Part shown: positions 1 to 8,901 of the stretch, piece after piece
Layout: every line of letters starts with the position of its first letter
How positions within the stretch are numbered: the stretch's first letter is position 1
Assembly: GCF_041224415.1 (NCBI RefSeq)
Contig: NZ_JBGFFE010000014.1
Location: forward strand, 1 to 64,000
DNA: 64,000 nucleotides
Origin: Clostridium_B lapidicellarium
Lineage (GTDB): Bacteria; Bacillota; Clostridia; Clostridiales; Clostridiaceae
Direction of reading: 5' to 3'
Program-made: the position numbers and the translations under genes
The notes under the pieces: model-generated
What the model was told of the DNA's origin: nothing
The model's database searches: none
Seen by the model: only the letters and a program-made list of their open reading frames with translations

Positions 1-105
1 GCATCGGAGCTTAACAAGATTGTAGAGAAGTTGAATGAGGAGACGTGCAAGTTCAAGATACAGGAAGATGATGTCAAGGTTAAAGCAAAGACTGACAGAA
101 AATAA
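1..105 (+). CDS. C-terminal end of an unidentified protein (partial)
   Basis: The first 34 codons are open in frame 1 and end at TAA. They encode a charged Lys/Glu-rich tail ending in KAKTDRK. No motif is recognisable and the start lies outside the window. An intrinsic terminator follows at once, which supports this being the real end of a transcribed gene. Function unknown. Confidence 0.55.
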   Translation, partial: ASELNKIVEKLNEETCKFKIQEDDVKVKAKTDRK

Positions 106-116
106 TATTTTGATAA

Positions 117-149
117 GAAAGGACCTTGAATTTATTCAGGTTCTTTCTT
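117..149 (+). terminator. Intrinsic terminator after the partial gene
   Basis: An AAGGACCTTGAAT arm pairs with ATTCAGGTTCTT and is followed by a T-rich stretch. It separates the partial gene from the nucleosidase-splB pair. Confidence 0.7.
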
Positions 150-215
150 ATTATATACAGTAGAACTTAATGTAAATTGTAAATTGTGAATTGAATAAAA
201 GTGGAGGTAAATATA

Positions 216-1049
216 TTGATTTTTATATCGACAGTATTGCATTGTGAAGCAGAGCCTTTTATAAAGAAATTTTCTTTGAAAAAAGACAGGAATATAAAAA
301 AGTTTCAGGTTTTTAAAAACAACGAGATTGTAGTCATAGTGAGTAAAAAAGGTGCTGTTAATGCTGCCAGCGCCTGTGCTTATGCTGCAGGTAAATTTGA
401 CATGGATGAATATGACATCTTTATAAATGTGGGGCTGTGTGTAAGCAGAAATAGAAACTTGAAAAAAGGCACTGCAGTGCTTTGCAATAAGATAATGGAT
501 AGTGATACAAATAGTGATTTTTATCCTGATATGATATTTAAACACCCTTTTGAAGAAGGGTGTCTGGAAAGTTTCCCAGGTGTTTTGGATAATAAAAAAC
601 TTGAAAAATCAAAGGGAGATATTTTGGATAAGGAAGGGGCCGCTTTTTTTCAATCCGCATCCATATTTCTGCCCGCTCACAGAATTTACTGCTTGAAAAT
701 AGTGTCGGGATATTTAAGCAGCGGTACTCTGGAGGAGAGAGAAAAAGGCAGTTTGGTTGGGAAAAATATAGAGGAAATCTGCAAGTGGATGTATGATGTC
801 GCCAGGGGGTGTGGAAAGCCTAAAAATGTACTTGATGAGAGAGATATGGATTATATAAATGAAATTATATCCAATCTCAGTTTGTCGGTATCCATGCAGG
901 AAAAACTCAAAAAATTGGCCAGAGCCTATAAAATAAGGAATGGTGATTTACTGCTTGCCCTGGAGCCATTTACACAAATTTGCTGTAAAACTAAGAGGGA
1001 GGGGAAGGTATACTTTGAAAAACTTGAACAACAGCTTAATTTCATCTAG
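216..1049 (+). CDS. Nucleoside phosphorylase/nucleosidase-superfamily protein next to splB
   Basis: About 277 residues. The N-terminal half resembles the MTA/SAH nucleosidase (phosphorylase superfamily) fold: an N-terminal strand with HCEAEP, then a KKGAVNAASACAYAAG segment and a following INVGLC strand. The C-terminal third is helical and charged and matches nothing I know. I place the start at TTG 216 because GGAGG at 203-207 lies 8 bases upstream; the GTG at 201 overlaps that site. Its end overlaps splB by 35 bases, so the two are translationally coupled. Known: enzymes of this class cleave methylthioadenosine, SAH or 5'-deoxyadenosine. Inference: it may dispose of an adenosyl by-product of the radical-SAM neighbour. 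Activity is unproven, and the usual catalytic Asp motif is not obvious. Confidence 0.6.
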   Translation: MIFISTVLHCEAEPFIKKFSLKKDRNIKKFQVFKNNEIVVIVSKKGAVNAASACAYAAGKFDMDEYDIFINVGLCVSRNRNLKKGTAVLCNKIMDSDTNSDFYPDMIFKHPFEEGCLESFPGVLDNKKLEKSKGDILDKEGAAFFQSASIFLPAHRIYCLKIVSGYLSSGTLEEREKGSLVGKNIEEICKWMYDVARGCGKPKNVLDERDMDYINEIISNLSLSVSMQEKLKKLARAYKIRNGDLLLALEPFTQICCKTKREGKVYFEKLEQQLNFI

Positions 1050-2028
1050 GTTTTCTCATATTTATGTAGAGGACAGAATCTTCCAAAATGAAAATACCAG
1101 GGCTATTCTTTCAAAATTTAAAAATTCAAGGGTAATAAGGATAAAACATTACAAGGATATTTTCTGCAGACATAATCAGACATTTTCGGTTCAAAAAGAA
1201 TCTGCCAAATTGATATTGGCCTATAATGATGGAAATTTAATCTATAAGGGAGCTAAAGTCTGTAATGATTTTGGAAACAAATATTTTTATTATACGTCTT
1301 CTATTATAAATTGCATTTATGATTGCGAGTACTGCTATCTTCAGGGGATGTATTCCTCGGCAAATATAGTTATATTTGTCAATATAGAGGATATTTTTGC
1401 CCAGGTAGACCGTATCTTGAAGAGACACCCGGCATATATCTGCATATCCTATGATACAGATATGATGTCTTTTGAAAATATAACTGGATTTTTACATAGA
1501 TGGTTGAAGTTTGCTGAAAAAAGAGACAATTTAAAGGTAGAAATTAGAACAAAAAGCTCTAATTTTAAAAGTATGGAGAATATCAAACCTATAGATAATG
1601 TGATACTTGCGTGGACAATTTCACCGGATGAGATTGCCCGAAAATATGAGCACAGGGCACCAACTTTGGATTCAAGGCTAAAATCGGCAAAAAATGCTCT
1701 GGACAGAGGATGGAAAGTCAGAATATGTTTTGATCCGGCACTATATGTTAAAAATTGGGATAGATATTATAAAAAATGTATCGAAAAAACTTTTAAAATT
1801 ATTCCAGCAGAAAAAATACAGGATATCAGTATAGGAGTTTTTAGAATTTCAAAGAATTATTTTAAAAACATGATGAGATCGAACACTCAGTCATTTTTAC
1901 TCTCTTATCCTTTTAAAGTGCAGGAAGGTGTATGTACCTACTCGAAGATGCACTTTAAAAGTATGATGGATTTTATTTATGGTATAGTTTTGAATTATGT
2001 TGGGGAAGATAAAATATTTGTACAATAA
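1015..2028 (+). CDS. splB: Spore photoproduct lyase (radical SAM DNA repair)
   Basis: A 337-residue radical-SAM enzyme of usual SplB length. The cluster-binding CX3CX2C motif is at residues 100-107 (CIYDCEYC), preceded by the family-typical FYYTSSIINC. SplB reverses the thymine dimer known as spore photoproduct during germination, using a 4Fe-4S cluster and SAM. I choose TTG 1015 because a purine-rich AGGGAGGGG lies just upstream at about 996-1004; the longer open frame from 940 would begin deep inside the previous gene. It marks the organism as a spore former. Expression is probably forespore-specific, but I could not define the promoter. Confidence 0.93.
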   Translation: MKNLNNSLISSRFSHIYVEDRIFQNENTRAILSKFKNSRVIRIKHYKDIFCRHNQTFSVQKESAKLILAYNDGNLIYKGAKVCNDFGNKYFYYTSSIINCIYDCEYCYLQGMYSSANIVIFVNIEDIFAQVDRILKRHPAYICISYDTDMMSFENITGFLHRWLKFAEKRDNLKVEIRTKSSNFKSMENIKPIDNVILAWTISPDEIARKYEHRAPTLDSRLKSAKNALDRGWKVRICFDPALYVKNWDRYYKKCIEKTFKIIPAEKIQDISIGVFRISKNYFKNMMRSNTQSFLLSYPFKVQEGVCTYSKMHFKSMMDFIYGIVLNYVGEDKIFVQ

Positions 2029-2066
2029 CGTGATAGATGTGTATTTTATATTATGTTCTACTATAG

Positions 2067-2097
2067 TATAATGTAATTGTTAAAATAACTACAATTA
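2067..2097 (+). promoter_or_regulatory. Possible -10 box and inverted repeat upstream of gldA
   Basis: A TATAAT lies at 2067-2072 but has only a weak -35. Immediately downstream is an inverted repeat, TAATTGT (2074-2080) and ACAATTA (2091-2097), separated by 10 bases, in an operator-like position between the -10 and the ribosome binding site. Confidence 0.4.
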
Positions 2098-2112
2098 AGG
2101 GAGTGGTTAAAA

Positions 2113-3204
2113 ATGTCCAGAATTATCATTTCTCCGGGAAAATATATACAGGGTAATGGAGAGCTCAATAAGATAGCAGATTATGTCAAGGAACTCGGTG
2201 ACAGTTTTTTTGTAATAGCTAGTGAAAATGGTATCAAAAGGACAAGAGGCAAGATAGAGGAGAGTTTCAAGGGAAAAAACTGTTCATTGAATTTTGAATC
2301 TTTTAATGGAGAATGTTCTAAAAGCGAAATAGATAGATTACGCAAGAAAATGGAACAGAATGGCAGCAATGTGGTAATTGGTGTAGGTGGGGGAAAGATA
2401 TTTGACACTGCAAAGGCAGTGGCATATTATGCAGGTACTCCAGTTGTAATAGTTCCCACTATAGCGGCTACTGATGCACCTTGCAGTGCGCTTTCTGTAA
2501 TATATACGGATGAAGGTGTGTTTAGCGAGTATTTGGTACTTCCTAGAAATCCGGATATAGTGCTTGTGGATTCATCGATAGTGGCCAAAGCTCCGGTAAG
2601 ACTTCTTGTTTCAGGGATGGGAGATGCCCTTGCAACCTATTTTGAAGCCAGGGCCTGCGTCAGATCCGGGGCAGTTACCATGGCAGGAGGTAAAGTTACA
2701 AAAGCCGCCTTTGCACTTTCAAGACTGTGCTACGATACGCTGCTTGAAGATGGGCTTAAGGCCAAATTATCTGTTGTAAATAAAGTGTCTACAAAGGCAT
2801 TGGAAAATATAATTGAAGCAAATACCTATCTGAGTGGAATTGGATTTGAAAGCAGTGGACTGGCAGCTGCCCATGCCATTCATAATGGATTTACGGCAAT
2901 CAGGGAATGCCATAATCTATATCATGGAGAAAAAGTTGCTTTTGGGACTTTAGTTCAATTGATTCTTGAAAATAGTCCTGCGGAGGAAATAGGGGAGGTA
3001 ATAGATTTTTGCGTGGAATTAGGGCTTCCAATTACGCTGGAGGATCTTGGAATCAATGAAATAAATAAGGATGATATAATGAAAGTGGCGGAGATTTCCT
3101 GCGGCAAAAATGACACTATGGGAAATATGCCTTTTGAGGTAACAGAAGAAGATGTCTATTCTGCAATACTTACTGCGGATGAATTCGGGAAAATGTATAA
3201 GTAG
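2113..3204 (+). CDS. gldA: Glycerol dehydrogenase (iron/zinc-type polyol dehydrogenase)
   Basis: 363 residues, full length for the family. It oxidises glycerol to dihydroxyacetone with NAD+, or reduces related hydroxyketones. The N-terminal Rossmann-like half carries the dinucleotide-binding GVGGGKIFDTAK at about 95. The three metal ligands are visible in GMGDALATYFEA (Asp), LAAAHAIHNG (His) and YHGEKVAFG (His). ATG 2113 has an AAGGGAG ribosome binding site. The gene is monocistronic: a promoter-like region precedes it and a strong bidirectional terminator follows. The exact polyol cannot be read from the sequence. Confidence 0.88.
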   Translation: MSRIIISPGKYIQGNGELNKIADYVKELGDSFFVIASENGIKRTRGKIEESFKGKNCSLNFESFNGECSKSEIDRLRKKMEQNGSNVVIGVGGGKIFDTAKAVAYYAGTPVVIVPTIAATDAPCSALSVIYTDEGVFSEYLVLPRNPDIVLVDSSIVAKAPVRLLVSGMGDALATYFEARACVRSGAVTMAGGKVTKAAFALSRLCYDTLLEDGLKAKLSVVNKVSTKALENIIEANTYLSGIGFESSGLAAAHAIHNGFTAIRECHNLYHGEKVAFGTLVQLILENSPAEEIGEVIDFCVELGLPITLEDLGINEINKDDIMKVAEISCGKNDTMGNMPFEVTEEDVYSAILTADEFGKMYK

Positions 3205-3211
3205 GATAATA

Positions 3212-3256
3212 AATAACTGCCAGTTTTTGATTTAAATCAGAAACTGGCAGTTATTT
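3212..3256. terminator. Bidirectional terminator between gldA and the glycan operon
   Basis: A long hairpin with arms AACTGCCAGTTTTTGA and TCAGAAACTGGCAGTT around a short AT loop. T-rich sequence flanks both sides, so it can end gldA on plus and the glycan operon on minus. Confidence 0.85.
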
Positions 3257-3302
3257 GTTTGTAGACTATGATGTTATGACTACAAATAAATTAGACTTTA
3301 GA

Positions 3303-4442
3303 CTATTGTAAGGTATCCAATGTGAGTTCAGTTATTATTTTTGCAAGTATGCTTTCAGCGCCTTCATTTAAATTTATATGTGTTTTCATTATTCCGTCAT
3401 AGCTTCCATGGGTAAATTCATCCACCAAAATCTTGTTTCTAGAATTTTTTCCGCAAAACCATTCATAGCAGGCATATGCCTTGTCAAGATATTTTTGATT
3501 TTTGAATATTTTATATGCTTCTGTATACATGATGCACATACCGCAGGCTTCTATGGGTTGTTCGTCAAATTCGGAAGGAGCTGAATCTCCTTTTTTAAAC
3601 CAGGTGTTGCTGCCTATGGGTTTGAAATATCCCTTTGCAAAGCAGAGCTTTTCCAGAAAATTCAATGACTCAAGTGCAATATCCAAATAGTATTTATTGC
3701 CTAAAATGTTTCCGCTTCTCAATAGGCTGCATGGAAGTATTGCATTCCCGTAAGTCAGGCTGTCTTCGAACCAATGCCATGAATTTTCAGAATGAGTTTT
3801 AAAACTATCTATGAGATACTGACATATATTTATTATTTCACTTTTTGCAATGTTCATCAGATCTTCCATATTTTTTACCGGTACATTGTTGACTTTTGAA
3901 ATTTCAATACCGTTTAAATATCTATCCATAGGTTCTTTCATAACACCAGAGTTGTTTTTCCTTTCCAAAACCTTGTAAATAAGGTTTAATCCCAGCAGTG
4001 AATAGACTTTCCCCTTTATATTGGTCAATGAATTTATATTGGGAAGCGCCCTGTATATCATGGTTAAAGCTGCAGATTTTATGGATTGTGGTACACTTTC
4101 CGACTTGAAGGTATATCCAAGCGCCCACAGGCACCTTCCAAAACAGTCTTGAGATCCTTCTTCCTCTATAAAATTTCTATTGTAATCCATGAAATTTTTA
4201 AAAGTACCTTTTTTATTTTGGGCATACAACAAAAATGAACTGTATGTCAATAATAATTTTAAATATTTTTTGCTTTTGAATTTTTCATAGAGCATTACAG
4301 CTGTAATTAAAGCTCTTGAATTATCATCTGTAGTGTAGCCGGAGTTTGGATCAGGCACTGAAAATACACTGTGCTGGATGATTCCCGTATCATCCGTTGC
4401 TATAAAAAGTGGTACTGAGTTTTCTTCTTCAAAAATACGCAT
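3303..4442 (-). CDS. Glycosidase-like helical-barrel protein in a glycan operon
   Basis: 379 residues. The pattern of repeated helical pairs with aromatic and acidic patches (GYTTDDNSRAL near 35, QDCFGRCLWALGYTF near 110, SWHWFEDSLTYGNA near 220, FDEQPIEACGMC near 295) is that of (alpha/alpha)6-barrel glycoside hydrolase-like proteins that travel with family 4 glycosyltransferases. There is no signal peptide, so it should be cytoplasmic. It starts 3 bases after the glycosyltransferase stop and is the last gene of the operon. The role is inferred from neighbours: processing or phosphorolysis of the glycan the operon makes. Substrate unknown. Confidence 0.6.
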   Translation of the reverse strand: MRIFEEENSVPLFIATDDTGIIQHSVFSVPDPNSGYTTDDNSRALITAVMLYEKFKSKKYLKLLLTYSSFLLYAQNKKGTFKNFMDYNRNFIEEEGSQDCFGRCLWALGYTFKSESVPQSIKSAALTMIYRALPNINSLTNIKGKVYSLLGLNLIYKVLERKNNSGVMKEPMDRYLNGIEISKVNNVPVKNMEDLMNIAKSEIINICQYLIDSFKTHSENSWHWFEDSLTYGNAILPCSLLRSGNILGNKYYLDIALESLNFLEKLCFAKGYFKPIGSNTWFKKGDSAPSEFDEQPIEACGMCIMYTEAYKIFKNQKYLDKAYACYEWFCGKNSRNKILVDEFTHGSYDGIMKTHINLNEGAESILAKIITELTLDTLQ

Positions 4443-4445
4443 TTT

Positions 4446-5606
4446 TTACACCACCTGCTTTGTAATTTTACTGGTTTTAATTGTGTTTGAAAACAGATTC
4501 TCATATTGTTGTGCTACATAAGGCCATTTCATTTTTTTACCTGTATTAAACATCTTTTTTTCCATACTTTTCCTGGCCGTTGGATTATTCAACAGGTATA
4601 ATATGGCTTTTGCCAGAGAGCTTGAATCCTTTGATTTGGCAAGCATTCCCCTTCCATCCTTTAACATTTCCTTGGCATATCTGTAGGGAGTTGAAACTAT
4701 TACTTTTCCATATCCTGCGGCATAAGCCAGTGTACCGCTTACTGCTTGTTCAGTTGCCAGATAAGGTGTTACATATATGTCGGACAGTGTTAAATACTGT
4801 ACTATTTCCTTTTTTGTAAGATATTTATTTACAAAACGTACGTTATCTTCTATATGAAGCTCTGAAACTAAATTTTGTAATTTGGTTCTGTAACTTTCTC
4901 CATGGGCTTTTCGTACACAGGGATGAGTTTCACCTAGTATTAGATAAAGTACCTTAGGATGGGTTTCAACTACCTGACTTATGGCTTCAATGGCATATTC
5001 TATTCCCTTCCCGGGATCCAGAAGCCCAAATGTGCTTATTACATTTCTGCCTTTGCAGTCTAATTTTTCTTTTAGGGTCTTTTTACTTTCTACGGCAATA
5101 TCAGGTACACCGTGAGGTATTACTGCAATTTTATTTTCCGGTATGTCATACACTTGATTTAAGATTCCTATGGAATTTTCTCCCATGGTGATTATTTTCT
5201 TGCTTTTACTGCCCAATACTTTGAGTATTTCTCGCTGGTTTTTATTTGGTTTTGAGAGTATGGTATGAAGAGTTGTTATAAATGGGATTTTCAAATTGTT
5301 TATAAAATCCAGTAAATATTCTCCGCAGTCTCCTCCGTATATTCCGTATTCATGTTCTATAACCACTAAATCCGTGTTGGAATTATTTATTGAATTTGCA
5401 AGACGTATATAGGATTTTCTGTCAAACTGATTTAAGACAAAAGATACCTCATTTCCGTACTTGTAATTTTCATCGTTTATGGCAGCTATTTTATAATTGT
5501 CAGAAGGAAATTTGTTTTTTAGATTTTTGATCAAATCAGCAGTAAAAGTGGCTATTCCACACGCTCGGGGAGGATAAGTACTTAAAAAAATTATATTTTT
5601 ACTCAA
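4446..5606 (-). CDS. Family 4 glycosyltransferase
   Basis: 386 residues with a GT-B fold. The N-terminus has STYPPRACGIATFTADL, which is typical of GT4 enzymes. The acceptor half has HEYGIYGGD, and the nucleotide-sugar half has IPHGVPD, GLLDPGKGIEYAIEA and the GT4 acidic/glycine-rich TEQAVSGTLAYAAGYGKVI. It should move a sugar from a nucleotide sugar to a glycan or glycoside acceptor at the cytoplasmic face. It lies 23 bases after the nucleotidyltransferase and 3 bases before the glycosidase-like gene, so the three form one operon. Mannose is a plausible donor sugar by analogy with similar loci, but this is inference. Confidence 0.82.
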   Translation of the reverse strand: MSKNIIFLSTYPPRACGIATFTADLIKNLKNKFPSDNYKIAAINDENYKYGNEVSFVLNQFDRKSYIRLANSINNSNTDLVVIEHEYGIYGGDCGEYLLDFINNLKIPFITTLHTILSKPNKNQREILKVLGSKSKKIITMGENSIGILNQVYDIPENKIAVIPHGVPDIAVESKKTLKEKLDCKGRNVISTFGLLDPGKGIEYAIEAISQVVETHPKVLYLILGETHPCVRKAHGESYRTKLQNLVSELHIEDNVRFVNKYLTKKEIVQYLTLSDIYVTPYLATEQAVSGTLAYAAGYGKVIVSTPYRYAKEMLKDGRGMLAKSKDSSSLAKAILYLLNNPTARKSMEKKMFNTGKKMKWPYVAQQYENLFSNTIKTSKITKQVV

Positions 5607-5629
5607 TGGTATTCACCTCTTTAGTTTTT

Positions 5630-6694
5630 TTATATAGCAAGTAGATTGTTATTATCGTAATCATTTGAAACCTGTGCTGTGTTGAGCAATTTGCAATATT
5701 TGTCTATAGTACAATCTGATCCTATTATGGAATTTGCTATATTTACATTTTCGTTTATCTTTATTCTGTCCCAAAGGACACTTCTACTTATAGTACTCAT
5801 CTTGTTTATTTGACAATTGCTTCCTATAACTGTATAAGGTCCTATTTGGGCGCCATCATCAATAGAGGAATTATTCCCTATGAATACCGGCCCTACTATT
5901 TTTGCGTTTGGTGATATTCTTACATTTTTATTTTTAAAGATTATGTTTTTTATATCTGAAATATTATTGGTTTTTCTGAATTTATTGCAGCTGCTGTGAA
6001 GTATATCTATATGAGCCTGTATATATTTTTTCAAAGTTCCCACGTCAATCCAATAGTCATTGTACTCATAAGCAGCCATTTTATAGTGCTTTTCAAGCAG
6101 CAGCGGGTAAATGTCCTTTTCTATTGAAATTACCTTATTTTTTGGAATTTCTTTAAAAACTTCCGGCTCAAATACATAAGCTCCAGCATTTATCCATTTT
6201 GAATCTGTTTCTCCTGCTTTTGGCTTTTCTTTAAAGGCATTTATATATTTATCGTGGCCAAATTCTATAACTCCATATTGAGAAGGATCTTTAACTTTTG
6301 TCATTGCAATGGAAACCGAAGCTCCCTTCTTCTTGTGGAATTTTACAAAATCTCTATAAGATATGTTGTCTACTATGTCGGAATTCAGAACTATAAATGT
6401 GTCATCAAAAAATTTTTCGGAATTTTTTATAGCACCGCCTGTTCCCAGTGGGATATCTTCAGAAACGTAGTCAATTTTTACTCCTAATTTTGACCCGTTA
6501 TTTAAATAGTTTTTAATGTAATTTGATTTATAGCATGTACTCAGAACTACTTCAGTAACTCCTGATTCCTTCAACTTTGTTATCACTCTCTCTATGAGCG
6601 GTTTTCCCATAATTGGAACCATGGGCTTTGGTAACTTGTTTGTCAGAGGCCTTAATCTAGTACCTTTACCCCCAGCTAAAAGTAATGCTTTCAT
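5630..6694 (-). CDS. Sugar-1-phosphate nucleotidyltransferase with left-handed beta-helix tail
   Basis: 354 residues. The N-terminal NTP-transferase domain opens with KALLLAGGKGTRLRPLT and PKPMVP, the signature of enzymes joining a nucleoside triphosphate to a sugar-1-phosphate, and has GTGGAIKNS near 88 and INAGAYVFEPE near 165. From about 255 to 345 hexapeptide-type repeats (ISPNAKIVGPVFIG, IDDGAQIGPYTVIG) predict a left-handed beta-helix. It is the first gene of the minus-strand glycan operon and should supply its activated sugar. Whether the product is a GDP-, dTDP- or UDP-sugar is not decided by visible residues. Confidence 0.85.
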   Translation of the reverse strand: MKALLLAGGKGTRLRPLTNKLPKPMVPIMGKPLIERVITKLKESGVTEVVLSTCYKSNYIKNYLNNGSKLGVKIDYVSEDIPLGTGGAIKNSEKFFDDTFIVLNSDIVDNISYRDFVKFHKKKGASVSIAMTKVKDPSQYGVIEFGHDKYINAFKEKPKAGETDSKWINAGAYVFEPEVFKEIPKNKVISIEKDIYPLLLEKHYKMAAYEYNDYWIDVGTLKKYIQAHIDILHSSCNKFRKTNNISDIKNIIFKNKNVRISPNAKIVGPVFIGNNSSIDDGAQIGPYTVIGSNCQINKMSTISRSVLWDRIKINENVNIANSIIGSDCTIDKYCKLLNTAQVSNDYDNNNLLAI

Positions 6695-7167
6695 ATTGAT
6701 TCCTCCCTTGTGTTAATTAAATTTCTTATATTGAATAAACATTCCTGCTTGTTTTAATAAGAATGTTATTTCCCAAATAAATTTAAATTATCACACATAA
6801 CTTTATTATATTAATGGAAAGCATGTTATATTCATGAATAGTATTTTGTCAGGTAACATTTATAACTATTGCTGTGCCCTGCATAACATAATGGAGGACC
6901 AGTTTAAGATATGAATTTAAAGTTATGGAATTTAAGAATGTTTCAAATTACCATGATATTATCAGTATTCACTGCCATGAATTGCTAGTAAATTTATTGT
7001 AGTATAATAAATTTATTATGTCAACAACAAATTTTTCTTTTAATTTATATTATTTACTGTTTATCCATGGAATGTAATCAATTTTGAGGCTTAATTGCAA
7101 TTAAAATTCAAAAATAATGTTATAATAGAAAATATGATAATATTAAGTTGTTTTAAGGGGGATTTTT
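6695..7167. other. Divergent intergenic region between glycan operon and ABC importer
   Basis: 473 bases without a convincing gene. It must hold divergent promoters. On plus, an extended -10 (TGTTATAAT, 7118-7126) precedes the importer. Near the minus-strand start is an inverted repeat AACATTC (6738-6744) and GAATGTT (6761-6767). The middle (about 6810-7000) is AT-rich, and I could not assign it a riboswitch or RNA. Confidence 0.5.
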
Positions 7168-8169
7168 ATGAAAAAGAAAATTGGCGTATTCATTATGGCT
7201 TTAGTGCTTGTAATATCCACTTTATTTGCAGCAGGCTGCTCCGGCAGTACGGACAGTACTTCGTCTGACAATTCCAAAAATCAGGCCATAAGGATTGCGG
7301 CTCTGAAAGGTCCTACTGGAATGGGAATGGCAAAACTTATGGAAGACAAACAGGATTATAACATAACTTTATATGATTCACCGGATCAAATAACCTCTAA
7401 ACTTATAAATGGAGAGTTAGACGGGGCAGCGGTTCCTTCAAACCTGGCTTCTATTTTATACAATAAGACTAAAGGTGCGGTTAAAGTGGTCGGCATAAAC
7501 ACCCTGGGCGTTTTATACATTGTGGAAAATGGCAGTGCAGTGAAAAATATAGCGGATTTGAGAGGAAAAACCATTTATTCCAGTGATAAGGGTGCTGCTC
7601 CTGAATTCATATTGAATTACATATTGAGAAAAAATGGACTTGAACCGGGAAAAGATGTAATTGTAGATTATAAAATGAATCACAGTGATTTGGCAGCGGC
7701 AGTGTCGTCCCAAAAAGTCAATTTGGCAGTACTGCCGGAACCTTTTGTAACTACTGTAAAAATGAAGGACAAAAGCCTGCAGGTACCTATAAATTTAACT
7801 GAAGAATGGAATAAAGCTTCGGGTGGACAAAGTAAGCTGGCTATGGGTACTATTGTTTTCAGAAAATCATTTATAGATAAAAGGGGAAAAGATTTAGATA
7901 AGTTTTTAAGTAAATATAAAGATTCCGTTAATTTTGTAAATTCAAACAAATCAGAGGCTGGAAAACTGATTCAAAAATATGGTATATTACCAAAGGCCAA
8001 AGTTGCTGAAATGGCTATACCGAGGAGTAATATGGTCTTTATAAATGCGAAAGATGGGAAGCAAATTCTTCAGAAATTTTATGAAGTTTTATACCAGAGC
8101 GATCCAAAATCCGTTGGAGGAAAGATACCAGATGAAAATTTCTATTACAGTGGAAACAACGGCAATTAA
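7168..8169 (+). CDS. ABC importer substrate-binding lipoprotein (SsuA/ThiY-like fold), unknown ligand
   Basis: 333 residues with a lipoprotein signal: a KKK start, a hydrophobic core, then LFAAGC with the lipidated Cys at 24. The mature part has the periplasmic-binding-protein layout of the nitrate/sulfonate/thiamine-precursor family, including DGAAVPSNLA, IADLRGKTIY and AVLPEPF. It starts an operon with a permease and ATPase. The ligand cannot be read; sulfonates, nitriles or a thiamine precursor fit the family. The operon is not preceded by the TPP riboswitch, which lies after it. Confidence 0.8.
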   Translation: MKKKIGVFIMALVLVISTLFAAGCSGSTDSTSSDNSKNQAIRIAALKGPTGMGMAKLMEDKQDYNITLYDSPDQITSKLINGELDGAAVPSNLASILYNKTKGAVKVVGINTLGVLYIVENGSAVKNIADLRGKTIYSSDKGAAPEFILNYILRKNGLEPGKDVIVDYKMNHSDLAAAVSSQKVNLAVLPEPFVTTVKMKDKSLQVPINLTEEWNKASGGQSKLAMGTIVFRKSFIDKRGKDLDKFLSKYKDSVNFVNSNKSEAGKLIQKYGILPKAKVAEMAIPRSNMVFINAKDGKQILQKFYEVLYQSDPKSVGGKIPDENFYYSGNNGN

Positions 8170-8887
8170 AAAATTATGCATACTTCTTTTTTGGCTGTTT
8201 GTGTGGGAGCTTTGCTCTCTTTTTATAGGTAATTCGCTTATTCTCCCATCGCCTTTTGAAGTTATAAAAACACTTTTTATTCTTGCACGGGGAACTTATT
8301 TCTGGAAAAGTGTATTTAGCAGCATAGTGAGGGTGATTTTAGGAATTTTGATATCAATAGTCATAGGCATTGTATTGGGGGTAATTGCAGGTTTGAATAG
8401 ACTTGTAGAGGAGATTTTGGATCCTCTTATAATTACAATGAAGGCAACTCCCGTTATGTCAATAATTATTATAGCCTTGATTTGGTTTACTTCATCCCAT
8501 GTGGTTATTTTTACAGCTATTTTAATATGTTTTCCCATAGTATACACAAATGTTATTCAGGGAATAAAATCGGTGGATAAAGGTTTGATTCAGATGGCAA
8601 ATGTATATAAAGTCAAAGGGAAGTATCTGCTGAAAGACATATATCTTCCCAGCATAAAAAATTATATTGTATCTGGCATATTGATGTGTCTTGGAATTGG
8701 ATGGAAAGTATCGGTGGCCTCAGAGGTATTGAGTACACCTAATTACTCCATAGGATTGAATATTTTAAATTCTAAGACAACCCTTGAAACTCCCGAGTTG
8801 TTTGCATGGACTATTGTAGTTGTTATACTGAGTTTCACTTTTGAAAAGATATTCAAGTATTATTTATCCAAAAATTGTGCGATCTAG
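8132..8887 (+). CDS. ABC importer permease (SsuC/TauC type)
   Basis: 251 residues with about six membrane spans and the inner-membrane importer segment with the ATPase-contacting loop (ANVYKVKGKYLLKDIYLPS near 165). I start it at ATG 8132, after GGAGG at 8116-8120; the open frame extends to 8045 but without a better start. It overlaps the end of the binding-protein gene by 38 bases, indicating translational coupling. It forms the membrane channel of the 7168-9510 importer. Confidence 0.82.
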   Translation: MKISITVETTAIKKLCILLFWLFVWELCSLFIGNSLILPSPFEVIKTLFILARGTYFWKSVFSSIVRVILGILISIVIGIVLGVIAGLNRLVEEILDPLIITMKATPVMSIIIIALIWFTSSHVVIFTAILICFPIVYTNVIQGIKSVDKGLIQMANVYKVKGKYLLKDIYLPSIKNYIVSGILMCLGIGWKVSVASEVLSTPNYSIGLNILNSKTTLETPELFAWTIVVVILSFTFEKIFKYYLSKNCAI

Positions 8888-8901
8888 AGAGGATATTTTT
8901 T

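Noticed and set aside
201..216. GTG 201 as start of the nucleosidase-like gene
   Set aside because: The GGAGG at 203-207 overlaps it and is correctly spaced for TTG 216.
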